A stretch of 51,262 nucleotides of DNA from Candidatus Dormiibacter spiritus (GTDB lineage: Bacteria; Chloroflexota; Dormibacteria; Dormibacterales; Dormibacteraceae), in NCBI GenBank assembly GCA_003244185.1, contig QHBT01000041.1, positions 1-51,262 on the forward strand, read 5' to 3'. Below, in pieces: positions 18,873 through 26,500 of this stretch; position 1 is the stretch's first letter; each line of letters begins with the position of its first letter. The translations under genes and the position numbers were made by a program. Under the pieces are notes generated by a model, which was not told the origin of the DNA, did no database searches, and saw only the letters and a list, made by a program, of their open reading frames with translations.

Positions 18873-19198
18873 AGCTCGTCTGCGCCATCGTGCAGGGGGA
18901 GGACGCTGCCGCCTGCGTCCGCGCTCTGTCCTCAAGTGGGATCTCGGTGACGCGCCTGCAGTCGACCGGGGGGTTCCTGCAGCAGGGCAACGTAACGCTG
19001 CTGACAGGCGTCGACGAGTCGCGCCTCGACCAGGTCCTGCAGGTCATCAGGGAGAACTGCCGCGAGCGCAATCGCTATCTCACGCCGAGTCCGCCCATGG
19101 TCGAGGCGGGAGAGATGTTCATGCCCTATCCGGTCGAGGTGCAGGTTGGCGGGGCCACGATCTTCGTATTGAACGTGGAGGCGTTCCAGCGGCTCTAG
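18869..19198 (+). CDS. PII-like cyclic-di-AMP receptor (DarA/PstA family)
   Basis: 109 residues. The start MKLVCAIVQGEDAAACVRAL and the segments RLQSTGGFLQQGNVTLLTGV and PYPVEVQVGGATIFVLNVEAFQRL match the trimeric PII-like receptor that binds cyclic-di-AMP. Downstream targets of this family are largely unknown. No diadenylate cyclase gene is in this window, so use of the messenger is inferred. GTG 18869 overlaps the tmk stop by four bases. Confidence 0.9.
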   Translation: MKLVCAIVQGEDAAACVRALSSSGISVTRLQSTGGFLQQGNVTLLTGVDESRLDQVLQVIRENCRERNRYLTPSPPMVEAGEMFMPYPVEVQVGGATIFVLNVEAFQRL

Positions 19199-19330
19199 CT
19201 GCCTGCTCTCAACTCACCGCCGAAAGCTTCGCGGACTTCGACTGGCTCGTCGTCTTCCAATCCACCGCCTATCCACGCGGTGCAGCCTCACTGTCGGATT
19301 GGTACGCGGAGTGAGCTAACTAACCAGTTC

Positions 19331-19840
19331 TTACTCGACCATCTGCGATCCGCCGATCTCCCGTTCCAGGCGCCGGATGAAGGGGTCCTTGGCTTCGGCG
19401 TAGTCATTCGCGATGTCGAAATGGGGCGCCAGCTCCAGCTTGTGCCGCTCGTAGGCGGCTGCCGCTTCGGGATGGCTGCGCAGGTGGTCGCGGAACACGA
19501 TGTGGCGCCGCTCCCACTCACCCTCCGCCTGACAGACGTGGAGGTGGAAGAGCCGCCGGCCGGCTCGCTCCAGCCGGAAAAACCGGTGATCTTCGGGCTC
19601 GGTCACGACGTACTCGTAGGCCAGCCGCTCGAGCGGCGCGCGATAGGGCTGCATCGGTTCGAGCGCCGCCACGGAGAGCTGGATGTCGACGATATCCTTC
19701 GCCCTGAGGCCAGGCACAGCGGTAGAGCCAACGTGCTCCAGCCGAAGTGCTACCGGTCCCAGCTTGGCGCGAAGGCGTTTAGCCTCAGCTTCGTATCGAC
19801 GAGGCCACTCGGGGTCGTAATCAACTATGGCGATCGGCAC
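19331..19840 (-). CDS. GrpB family protein (UPF0157, nucleotidyltransferase-like)
   Basis: 169 residues from GTG. Diagnostic blocks are VDYDPEWPRRYEAEAKRL, the nucleotidyltransferase-like LRLEHVGSTAVPGLRAKDIVDI and HLHVCQAEGEWERRHIVFRD. The family has a nucleotidyltransferase fold and is sometimes fused to dephospho-CoA kinase; the reaction is not established. A TAGGCT box lies six bases before the start. Confidence 0.9.
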   Translation of the reverse strand: MPIAIVDYDPEWPRRYEAEAKRLRAKLGPVALRLEHVGSTAVPGLRAKDIVDIQLSVAALEPMQPYRAPLERLAYEYVVTEPEDHRFFRLERAGRRLFHLHVCQAEGEWERRHIVFRDHLRSHPEAAAAYERHKLELAPHFDIANDYAEAKDPFIRRLEREIGGSQMVE

Positions 19841-19846
19841 GGTCAG

Positions 19847-19852
19847 AGCCTA
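19847..19852 (-). promoter_or_regulatory. Leaderless-type -10 box for grpB-like gene
   Basis: Reads TAGGCT on the minus strand, six bases before GTG 19840. Confidence 0.4.
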
Positions 19853-19892
19853 ATCATCGATTGAAGACTGGGCGGTGAGGCGCTGTATCGGG

Positions 19893-19930
19893 TTGGCCTT
19901 AGCGTTGCCAAGAGTGACTGATCACATGGC
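19893..19930 (+). repeat. Left copy of a 38-base direct repeat (ade promoter/start copy)
   Basis: 31 of 38 bases match 26463-26500. Both copies share TTGGCCTTAGCGTTG and then GTGACT.ATCAC.TGGC, which includes a TAGCGT box eight bases before a GTG. In the right copy this is the promoter and start of the adenine-deaminase-like gene; here the frame from GTG 19914 closes after 21 codons (TAG 19977-19979), 18 bases before the LuxR-type gene. Confidence 0.6.
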
Positions 19931-19997
19931 CGAGCTCCGATCGGTCTTCGCCTCTGAGGACTGGGGGGGCTTGCATTAGGGCCAGACTGCATTTGCA

Positions 19998-22775
19998 ATG
20001 GATGGAGCGCGAACGGACGTGCGCCGCCTTCTCGGGCGCGAGCGGGAGATGGCGAAGATCGATCGGCTGCTGGCGGATGCCCGGGTGGGTGCGAGCGGCT
20101 GCCTGGTGGTGCGAGGGGAGGCAGGGATCGGGAAGACCGCGCTGCTCGATCATGCCCAGGCCAACGCGCGAGGAATGCAGGTGCTCACCTCGCGTGGGGT
20201 ACAGTTCGAGGCGGACGTCGCGTTCGCAGGTCTCCACGCCCTGCTGCGTCCGGCCTTCGGCACGCTCCAGCGACTCCCCGCCAACCACGCTGCCGTGCTA
20301 CGTGCTGCGCTCGCGCTCGGTGAGCGCGGCGAGGTGGATCGGCTCCTGATCGGAGCGGCGACGCTGAGTCTGCTCTGTGCGCACGCCGATGACGCGGCTG
20401 TCCTCGTGCTGGTCGACGACGCCCATTGGCTGGACCGCTCCTCAGCCGAGGCTTTGGCCTTTGCCGCCCGCCGCCTGCTCGCCGACCCGGTAGCGGTGTT
20501 GATCGCGTTGAGGGAGGAGCAAGGCTCGCCGCTGCTGGAGGCTGGACTGCCGGAGCTTCAGCTCGCCGGGCTCGATCAGGCCGCCGGAGTGGCCCTTCTG
20601 CAGAGCGCGGCGCGCGCTCCGCTCACGTCGGAGCTGGCTGACCGGGTGTTTCGCACGACAGCCGGCAATCCACTGGCTCTGAGAGAGCTCGCCGGCCAGC
20701 GGGAGCAGCTCGAAGATGTGCCTAACAGCGTGCCGCTGCCGGTGACAACCACTCTCGAACGCGAGTTCCTGCGGCGCGCGGACGATGTCTCCGAGAGCGC
20801 TCGCCTGGCGCTGGTGGTCGCCGCGGCCGCAGAGCCGGCGGAGATCGACACCATCCGACGGGCGGCGCTTCGATGTGGGGTCGGGCTGGATGCCGTCGAG
20901 GAGGCGGAGCTCGCGTGGGGCCTGGTGGCTCGACGCGGCGGCCTGATCGAGTTCCGCCATCCTCTGGCGAGAGCGGCGGTCTACAACGCCGCCCGGCCTT
21001 CGCAGCGGCGCGCGGCCCACCGCGCGCTGGCGGACGTCCTGATTGGTCCCAAGCACGAGGATCACCGAGCATGGCACCTGGCGGAGGCTGCAGCCGGCCC
21101 CGACGAGGATGCGAGCGAGGCCCTGGACGCGGCCGGTCGCCGAGCGCGCGAACGCGGTGCGTTCGCTTCGGCCGCCAGTGCCTTCGAGCGCTCGGGCCGG
21201 CTCACCCAGGTCCCCGAGCTGCAGGCCACGCGGCTGCTTCAGGCGGCCGAGGCGGCGTGGCTCGCCGGACGGGTGGACCGAGCCGCCGACCTTCTCCAGG
21301 ACGGGCGCCCGGACCTGCTGCCAACCGCCCGCTGGCTCGATCTCGAGCGTCTCCAAGGGCGTATCGCACTTAGGCGAGGTCACATTGCGGAGGGGTACCA
21401 GCTGCTGCGGCGGGTGGCCGAGGTACAGGCCGAGGCGGATGCCGGCGGGGCTGCCCTGACGCTCGGCGAGGCGGCGCTCGGCAGCCACTACGCCGGCCGG
21501 CCCGAGGAGTTCATGGCCGCCTCCGAGCAGGCCATGCGCCTCGCCGGCGATGCCGCCGGGCCCGCCAGCTTCGTGGCCCGAGCCGCATTCGGCGCAGCGG
21601 CCGTGCTGGCCGGTCGTGGCGCGGAGGGGGTGGCGGTACTCCGCCGCGCGCTCCAGGTCTTCCCCGGCTGGGAGGCGGCCGGGGAAGAGCCGCTCGTGTT
21701 GGTCTGGGCGGCGATTGCAGCTTTGTTCCTCCGCGAGGCCGAGTCCGGTCGCGACCTCATCGAGCGGGCCGTCGACGAGGCCCGAACCCGGGCTCCAGCA
21801 GCTGCCCTGCCTCAGATCCTGCATTTTCTCGGCCGCGATGCGGCGACGACCGACCGCTGGCCGCTGGCTCGAGCGCAGTACGAAGAGGCGATTCGGCTCG
21901 CTCGGGAGACCGGCGAGACGGTGGTCGTCGGCGCCGGGCTCGCGGGGCTCGCGTGGCTCGATGCTCGGGAGGGACGCGAGGAGGCGTGCGCGCTTCACGC
22001 GAGCGAGTCGATCGAGCTGACGACGCGGCTGGGTCTCGGCTTCTACAGGTCCTGGACATTTCTGGCGCTGGCCGACTTGGAGCTCGGCCGGGGGGCGGTG
22101 GACGCGGCCCGGGAGCACCTGCTGGCCTGCCGGACCTTGCTCGACGAGCTCCAGATCGGGGACGCCGACCTGGACCCGGCACCCGAGATCGTCGACGCCT
22201 ACATGCGGCTGGGAAGGTCCGAGGAGGCGCGCACCGCCGCAGCCGGCTATGTCCTACTGGCCGCGGACAAGGGCCAACCTTGGTCGCTGGCGCGAGCCTT
22301 TCGGTGTCGGGGAATGATCGCGGACGAGACCGGGTTCGAATCCGCCTTCGACGCGGCCCTGGATCACCATGCCCGAACGCCGGATACCTTCGAGCGGGCG
22401 AGGACCGAGCTCTACTACGGCGAGCGGCTTCGGCGCGCCCGGCGCCGGACTATCGCCCGCGATCACCTGCGCTCTGCTCTGGCGACCTTCGAGCGGCTGG
22501 GCGCGGGCCCCTGGGCCGAGCGAGCACGCGTCGAGCTCCGCGCGACCGGTGAGACTGCACGCACACGGGACGACAGCAGTCGGGATCTGCTCACCCCACA
22601 GGAGCTGCAGATCGCACTTGCCCTCGGTGCGGGCCGCACCACACGGGAGACTGCGGCGAAGCTGTTCTTGAGCCCCAAGACAGTCGAGTACCACCTCCGC
22701 AACGTGTACGGCAAGCTGCGGGTCCGGTCTCGCGAGCAGCTGCAAGACGAGTTGGTCCGTCTCCACCTCGCCTGA
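19998..22775 (+). CDS. Large LuxR-family transcriptional regulator with N-terminal AAA ATPase (LAL type)
   Basis: 925 residues. An N-terminal STAND/AAA ATPase module has Walker A RGEAGIGKTALLDHA near residue 40 and Walker B LVLVDDAHWLD near 137. A long helical TPR-like middle (about 350-830) is rich in alanine and arginine. The C-terminal LuxR helix-turn-helix is LTPQELQIALALGAGRTTRE followed by LFLSPKTVEYHLRNVYGKL. Such LAL regulators sense an unknown signal and activate nearby or distant genes, often natural-product or carbon-use genes. It is the first gene inside the block between the two direct repeats. ATG start; a short upstream peptide frame may act as a leader. Confidence 0.93.
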   Translation: MDGARTDVRRLLGREREMAKIDRLLADARVGASGCLVVRGEAGIGKTALLDHAQANARGMQVLTSRGVQFEADVAFAGLHALLRPAFGTLQRLPANHAAVLRAALALGERGEVDRLLIGAATLSLLCAHADDAAVLVLVDDAHWLDRSSAEALAFAARRLLADPVAVLIALREEQGSPLLEAGLPELQLAGLDQAAGVALLQSAARAPLTSELADRVFRTTAGNPLALRELAGQREQLEDVPNSVPLPVTTTLEREFLRRADDVSESARLALVVAAAAEPAEIDTIRRAALRCGVGLDAVEEAELAWGLVARRGGLIEFRHPLARAAVYNAARPSQRRAAHRALADVLIGPKHEDHRAWHLAEAAAGPDEDASEALDAAGRRARERGAFASAASAFERSGRLTQVPELQATRLLQAAEAAWLAGRVDRAADLLQDGRPDLLPTARWLDLERLQGRIALRRGHIAEGYQLLRRVAEVQAEADAGGAALTLGEAALGSHYAGRPEEFMAASEQAMRLAGDAAGPASFVARAAFGAAAVLAGRGAEGVAVLRRALQVFPGWEAAGEEPLVLVWAAIAALFLREAESGRDLIERAVDEARTRAPAAALPQILHFLGRDAATTDRWPLARAQYEEAIRLARETGETVVVGAGLAGLAWLDAREGREEACALHASESIELTTRLGLGFYRSWTFLALADLELGRGAVDAAREHLLACRTLLDELQIGDADLDPAPEIVDAYMRLGRSEEARTAAAGYVLLAADKGQPWSLARAFRCRGMIADETGFESAFDAALDHHARTPDTFERARTELYYGERLRRARRRTIARDHLRSALATFERLGAGPWAERARVELRATGETARTRDDSSRDLLTPQELQIALALGAGRTTRETAAKLFLSPKTVEYHLRNVYGKLRVRSREQLQDELVRLHLA

Positions 22776-22794
22776 TCCGGGCCTGCCGCCGCTG

Positions 22795-24900
22795 TCAGAT
22801 CAGCTGGGCGATGAGTTCGGCTGCCCGGGCGGCGCCGCCGGGAGGGATCGGCCGGGGGTGGTGGGGGCGGCCGAGCTCGGCCGCCAGCGCTCCGGCCAGC
22901 CGGGTGGGGGTGGCCTGCTCATAGTCGAGCCGGCGCCCGGCGCGGTGCCGGCGCAGCCGGTGGTGGACGTTGACCTGCTGCTCGAAGTGGTGACGGAGGG
23001 GTACGTAAACGAACGGCCGCCCCGCCGCGGCGAGCTCCATGGTCGTGCCCAGGCCGCCCTGGACCAGGGCCACGTCGCTGGCCGCAAGCCAGCGGTAGAG
23101 CTGGTCGACGTAGGCCAGCAACTCGACCCCGGCCGGAGCCGCCAGCCGGGCGGGGTCGATCCGGGGCCCGCAGACGCAGACCAGGCGCAGGCCCGGTATC
23201 CGCCGGCACGCCTCTGGGTAGGCCGCGATAGCCCGTCGTAGCAGGTGCTCACCGGTCCCCGAGCCGCCGACCGCGACCACGCAGACGGGCTCACCGGAGC
23301 CCCAGCCCAGCTCCTGGCGGACCTGCTCCCGATCCAGCCCGGCCGGGTCGTAGCCGGGCACGAAGGGGACCAGCTGGTAGTGGCGGCCGACCCACTCCCG
23401 GATCCCAGGCAGGCCGGGGCCGAAGTCGCGGTCGGGGATGTCCGCCAGCCCGCCCAGGAAGATGGCGCGGTCGCGCACGCGCGGGAATCGCTCGATCTGC
23501 TCGAGCATCTCGGCGTTGTAGTCGGCGGTCAGCTCAGCCTCCCGCTCGCCGCCCTCGGGCAGCGGCAGCCAGCCCACGAAGTCGGTCAGCCAGGCGTAGG
23601 CGGCGGTCTTCAGCTCCGGATTCTCGTGCAGGAAGTGGTCCACCTCCCAGGCCTCGTCGCCAATCCAGAGGTCGTAGGCGGTCTCCCGGACCACGTCCAA
23701 GAAGAGCATGAAGTTGGCGAGCAGGATCTCGTCCATGCGCCGGAAGGCGTCGAAGACGGCGAGCTCGTGCTCGGCCGCCTGGGCGTCGATGTGGGCGACC
23801 TCGCTGGCCAGCTCGGAGCTGGCCGGATGCACACGCTCGCCAGCGGCCTCGAGCACCCCGGTCACTGGCGGCTGGGCCAGCCAGTCGATCTCCAGGTCGG
23901 GGTGCAGCCGGCGCAGCTCGGCGGCGATGGCCAGATCGCGACGGACGTGGCCGAGCCCGATCGGGGAGGAGATGAACAGAGCCCGGCGCCGGCGGACGGC
24001 GGCCCGGGTCCAGGCGCTGGGAGCGGGTGCCGACGGCATTAGGCGGGTCGCAAAATCGCGAATCAGCAGGTTCAGCCGCACCGGGTGGCGGGCGGTCGGA
24101 AAGTGACCCGAGCCCTCCAGAACCACCCACGAGCCACCGGTCAGCTCGGCCAGCCGAGCGCCCCACGCTGGTGGCGTGATCCGGTCGTCGCTTCCGTTGA
24201 CGACCAGCACCGGGCAGCGCACCGCCCGAGTTAGATCCTCGGCGGCCGCAGTATCGGCGATCTCGTTGCCGGCATCGCACATCGCGACCACTTCGGGCGT
24301 GGTCTCGAGCCCCCAGCCGACTGCGTCTTCCAGCTGCTTGGTGGAGTGGGGTTCCGGGAGTGCCTCGCCGAAGAAGAACTCGAGGAAGCCACGGAAGTCA
24401 CGCCGCCAGTAGGGCAGGTTGTACTTGGCCCAGCCCTCCTCGGTGGCGAGCTCGTCCGCGAACGAGTGCACTGTGCGGGTCGGGTGGGGTGCGCCCAACC
24501 CTCGCATGGCGGGACTCACGAGCACGAGACCCGCCACCCTGGGCTGGGCGAGCGCAGCCAGCTGGAGCCCGTGGCGCGCGCCCCGGGAGAGCCCGACCAC
24601 CAGAGCAGCGTCGACTTGAGCGGCGTCGAGCACCGCCAACGCGTCCGCGGCGAGCTCGCGGTCCAGGTAGGCGGCGGGGTGCGCCGGGCGGTCGGAACGC
24701 CCGCTGCCGCGGGCGTCGAAGGTCACCACTCGGAACCGTCGGGCCAGGTGGGGCACCTGTCCTTTCCACTGCCGGGAGGTCATGATCGACCAGCCCGGCA
24801 GCAGTAGGATGGCCGGCTCACCTTCACCGAAGACCTCGTACCCGACCCGGACGCCCCCGCCCTCTACGAAGTCAGAGACGGCGGGTTCCCGCGCTCTCAT
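22795..24900 (-). CDS. Alpha/beta hydrolase fused to a UDP-glycosyltransferase-like domain
   Basis: About 701 residues. Residues 1-270 are an alpha/beta hydrolase: oxyanion region LLLPGWSIM, TFDARGSGRSDRP, nucleophile elbow VGLSRGARHG with Ser105, acid block VNGSDDRITPP and GSGHFPTARHP with the His. Residues about 295-700 resemble MurG/MGT-like GT-B glycosyltransferases: RALFISSPIGLGHVRRDLAI at the start, VAVGGSGTGEHLLRRA, and the donor-site block ALVQGGLGTTMELAAAGRPF. Whether the two halves act on one substrate is unknown. ATG 24900 matches the hydrolase start; the frame stays open to 25137 without homology. Confidence 0.85.
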   Translation of the reverse strand: MRAREPAVSDFVEGGGVRVGYEVFGEGEPAILLLPGWSIMTSRQWKGQVPHLARRFRVVTFDARGSGRSDRPAHPAAYLDRELAADALAVLDAAQVDAALVVGLSRGARHGLQLAALAQPRVAGLVLVSPAMRGLGAPHPTRTVHSFADELATEEGWAKYNLPYWRRDFRGFLEFFFGEALPEPHSTKQLEDAVGWGLETTPEVVAMCDAGNEIADTAAAEDLTRAVRCPVLVVNGSDDRITPPAWGARLAELTGGSWVVLEGSGHFPTARHPVRLNLLIRDFATRLMPSAPAPSAWTRAAVRRRRALFISSPIGLGHVRRDLAIAAELRRLHPDLEIDWLAQPPVTGVLEAAGERVHPASSELASEVAHIDAQAAEHELAVFDAFRRMDEILLANFMLFLDVVRETAYDLWIGDEAWEVDHFLHENPELKTAAYAWLTDFVGWLPLPEGGEREAELTADYNAEMLEQIERFPRVRDRAIFLGGLADIPDRDFGPGLPGIREWVGRHYQLVPFVPGYDPAGLDREQVRQELGWGSGEPVCVVAVGGSGTGEHLLRRAIAAYPEACRRIPGLRLVCVCGPRIDPARLAAPAGVELLAYVDQLYRWLAASDVALVQGGLGTTMELAAAGRPFVYVPLRHHFEQQVNVHHRLRRHRAGRRLDYEQATPTRLAGALAAELGRPHHPRPIPPGGAARAAELIAQLI

Positions 24901-24950
24901 TGGCTGCACTCTGCCACCGACCGATCCTGTGATCGTCGTCTGACGCGCTT

Positions 24951-25049
24951 TCACAGGAGCTCGGTCATCAAATCCGCTGCCCGAGCGGCGCCGCCGGGAG
25001 GGGCCGGCCGGCAATGGTGGCGGTAGGGCCGGCTGACCTCGGGGGCCAG
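24951..25049 (-). pseudogene. Decayed copy of a glycosyltransferase C-terminus
   Basis: Translating 33 codons on the minus strand gives LAPEVSRPYRHHC, then RPAPPGGAARAADLMTELL and a stop. This aligns with the last residues of the neighbouring fusion protein (LAAELGRPHHPRPIPPGGAA, then RAAELIAQLI and a stop). The copy has no upstream coding region and lies in a different frame from the gene next to it. It looks like the remaining 3' end of a deleted paralogue. Confidence 0.7.
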
Positions 25050-25084
25050 AAACCTGCGACGGCACGCGGACCCCCCGCGCACGA

Positions 25085-25106
25085 CAAGCCCGAACCGTCG
25101 GGCTTG
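25085..25106 (-). terminator. Strong hairpin downstream of the methyltransferase
   Basis: CAAGCCCGA, loop ACCG, TCGGGCTTG: nine perfect pairs about 75 bases past the methyltransferase stop. No clear T-run. Confidence 0.5.
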
Positions 25107-25179
25107 CGCGCTGGGGGAGGGGTCCTGCCGGCCGCACTCAAGCGGGCGTCATTTTCGTCGAGTGGGGTCCCGGCGGGGG

Positions 25180-26256
25180 TTAGGGACGCACCTCGTAGAC
25201 CAGATGGATCATGCCCTCTGTGGCGCGGCGGAAGCGGGTGAATCCAGCCGCGGTGGCTACGTCTCGGATGCGAGGCTCGCCCGCCTGGGCGCCGAGCGCC
25301 AGGCCGACCTCCTGCGCCAGGGAGCTGGGCGTGCAGAGGAAGTTCGAGAAGCTGTAATAGGCGCGTCCGATCGGGTTCAGGTTGTCCTCCACTTTGTCCC
25401 CCGCGAGGGGTTCGACCACCATCCAGGTTCCGTCCGGCTTGAGGGTCTCGCGGACGTGGCGTGCCGCGCCGACGGGGTCGCCCATGTCGTGGAGGGAGTC
25501 GAACGTTGTGACCAGGTCATAGGCCGCGGGGCCGGGAAAACCTTTGGCCGGTGCGACCTCAAACTTCACGCGATCACCCATGCCCGCCGCCTCCGCCTGC
25601 CTCCTGGCGAGCGCCAGTGAGTCCGGATGGTAGTCGAAGCCGGTGAACCGCGATCGTGGATAGGCCTTCGCCATCAGGAGGGTGCTGCGGCCGAGCCCAC
25701 AGCCGACGTCGGCGACCTCGGCGCCGGCCTCCAGCTTGTCGACGACCCCGTCGAGCGCGGGCAGCCAGCTGCTCACGATGCTGGCGTCGTAGGTCGGCCC
25801 GAAGAATCGCGCGCAGCCCTCGTGCACGCCCGGGTCGTGCTCGTGCCAGCCAAAGCCGGCTCCGCTGCGGAAGGCCTCCCGGATCTCGGGCTCGGAGCGA
25901 AGGGTCGACGTCGCCAGCTGGAACCAACCGCACGCGAAGGCCGGGCTGGCCTCGTTGGCTAGCGCCAATGCGTGCTCGGCAGGCAGGGTGTAGCGCTGGG
26001 TGCTGGGGTCGTACTCGACGTAGCCGCCGGCGGCCTGGGCGTTCAGCCACTCGCGCACGTAGCGCTCTGTGGTGCCCGTTCGCTCGGCCAGCTCAGCCGT
26101 CGAGATCGGACCCGCCCCGGCCATCGCCTTGTACAGGCCGAGCCGGTCGCCGATCACGACCAGCCCAGCGTTCACCGTGGCGCCGAGCTCGCCGATCAGC
26201 TGCCCTACGAAAGCGTGGACCTTCGCCTCATCGATCGCCGCTGTTTCTACTGACAT
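25180..26256 (-). CDS. Class I SAM-dependent methyltransferase with N-terminal winged-helix domain
   Basis: About 358 residues. The N-terminal 90 residues form a winged-helix module (GLYKAMAGAGPISTAELAER, then ERYVREWLNAQAAGGYVEYD), as in O-methyltransferase-like and UbiE-like enzymes. SAM motif I is VADVGCGLGRSTLLMA near 175, with FTGFDYHPDSLALARRQAE and FDSLHDMGDP following. It probably methylates a small molecule; the substrate is unknown. ATG 26256 has a near-perfect AAGGAGG eight bases upstream, a strong site unlike the leaderless starts elsewhere, in keeping with a different origin of this block. Confidence 0.88.
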   Translation of the reverse strand: MSVETAAIDEAKVHAFVGQLIGELGATVNAGLVVIGDRLGLYKAMAGAGPISTAELAERTGTTERYVREWLNAQAAGGYVEYDPSTQRYTLPAEHALALANEASPAFACGWFQLATSTLRSEPEIREAFRSGAGFGWHEHDPGVHEGCARFFGPTYDASIVSSWLPALDGVVDKLEAGAEVADVGCGLGRSTLLMAKAYPRSRFTGFDYHPDSLALARRQAEAAGMGDRVKFEVAPAKGFPGPAAYDLVTTFDSLHDMGDPVGAARHVRETLKPDGTWMVVEPLAGDKVEDNLNPIGRAYYSFSNFLCTPSSLAQEVGLALGAQAGEPRIRDVATAAGFTRFRRATEGMIHLVYEVRP

Positions 26257-26462
26257 GGTTGCCTCCTTGCGTGAGATGGGAATGCCTCGACGGTAGGCCG
26301 CCCACGAAACCCTCGCATCTGCAGCCCCCCTAATTTCTTGGGGCCGGTTCCGATGCCCGCATCCGGTGGCAGGGAGCCCGAGAGCGGTCAGGTACCGCTG
26401 TCTGCCTCGTGCGCGGGCTGGAGGAGGAGGCCTCAGCCTAGCCCGGAGGCACTGGGCTCGGA

Positions 26463-26500
26463 TTGGCCTTAGCGTTGGCGGACGTGACTTATCACCTGGC
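26463..26500 (+). repeat. Right copy of the 38-base direct repeat, at the start of the adenine-deaminase-like gene
   Basis: Partner of 19893-19930, same orientation, 6.57 kb apart. It covers the promoter box and the first codons of the gene at 26484. Confidence 0.6.
26470..26475 (+). promoter_or_regulatory. Leaderless-type -10 box for the adenine-deaminase-like gene
   Basis: TAGCGT, eight bases before GTG 26484. The same box and spacing are preserved in the left repeat copy. Confidence 0.4.

Noticed and set aside
20442-22118. Minus-strand 558-codon frame opposite the LuxR-type regulator
   Set aside because: Composition follows the complement of a GC-rich gene; no domain, and the plus strand has a clear ATPase and helix-turn-helix.
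22328-22345. GGGTTCGAATCC, a tRNA-like T-loop sequence
   Set aside because: It lies inside the regulator coding sequence with no cloverleaf around it.
24901-25137. N-terminal extension of the hydrolase-glycosyltransferase fusion
   Set aside because: The frame is open, but it overlaps the decayed glycosyltransferase tail in another frame and has no homology; the hydrolase starts naturally at ATG 24900.
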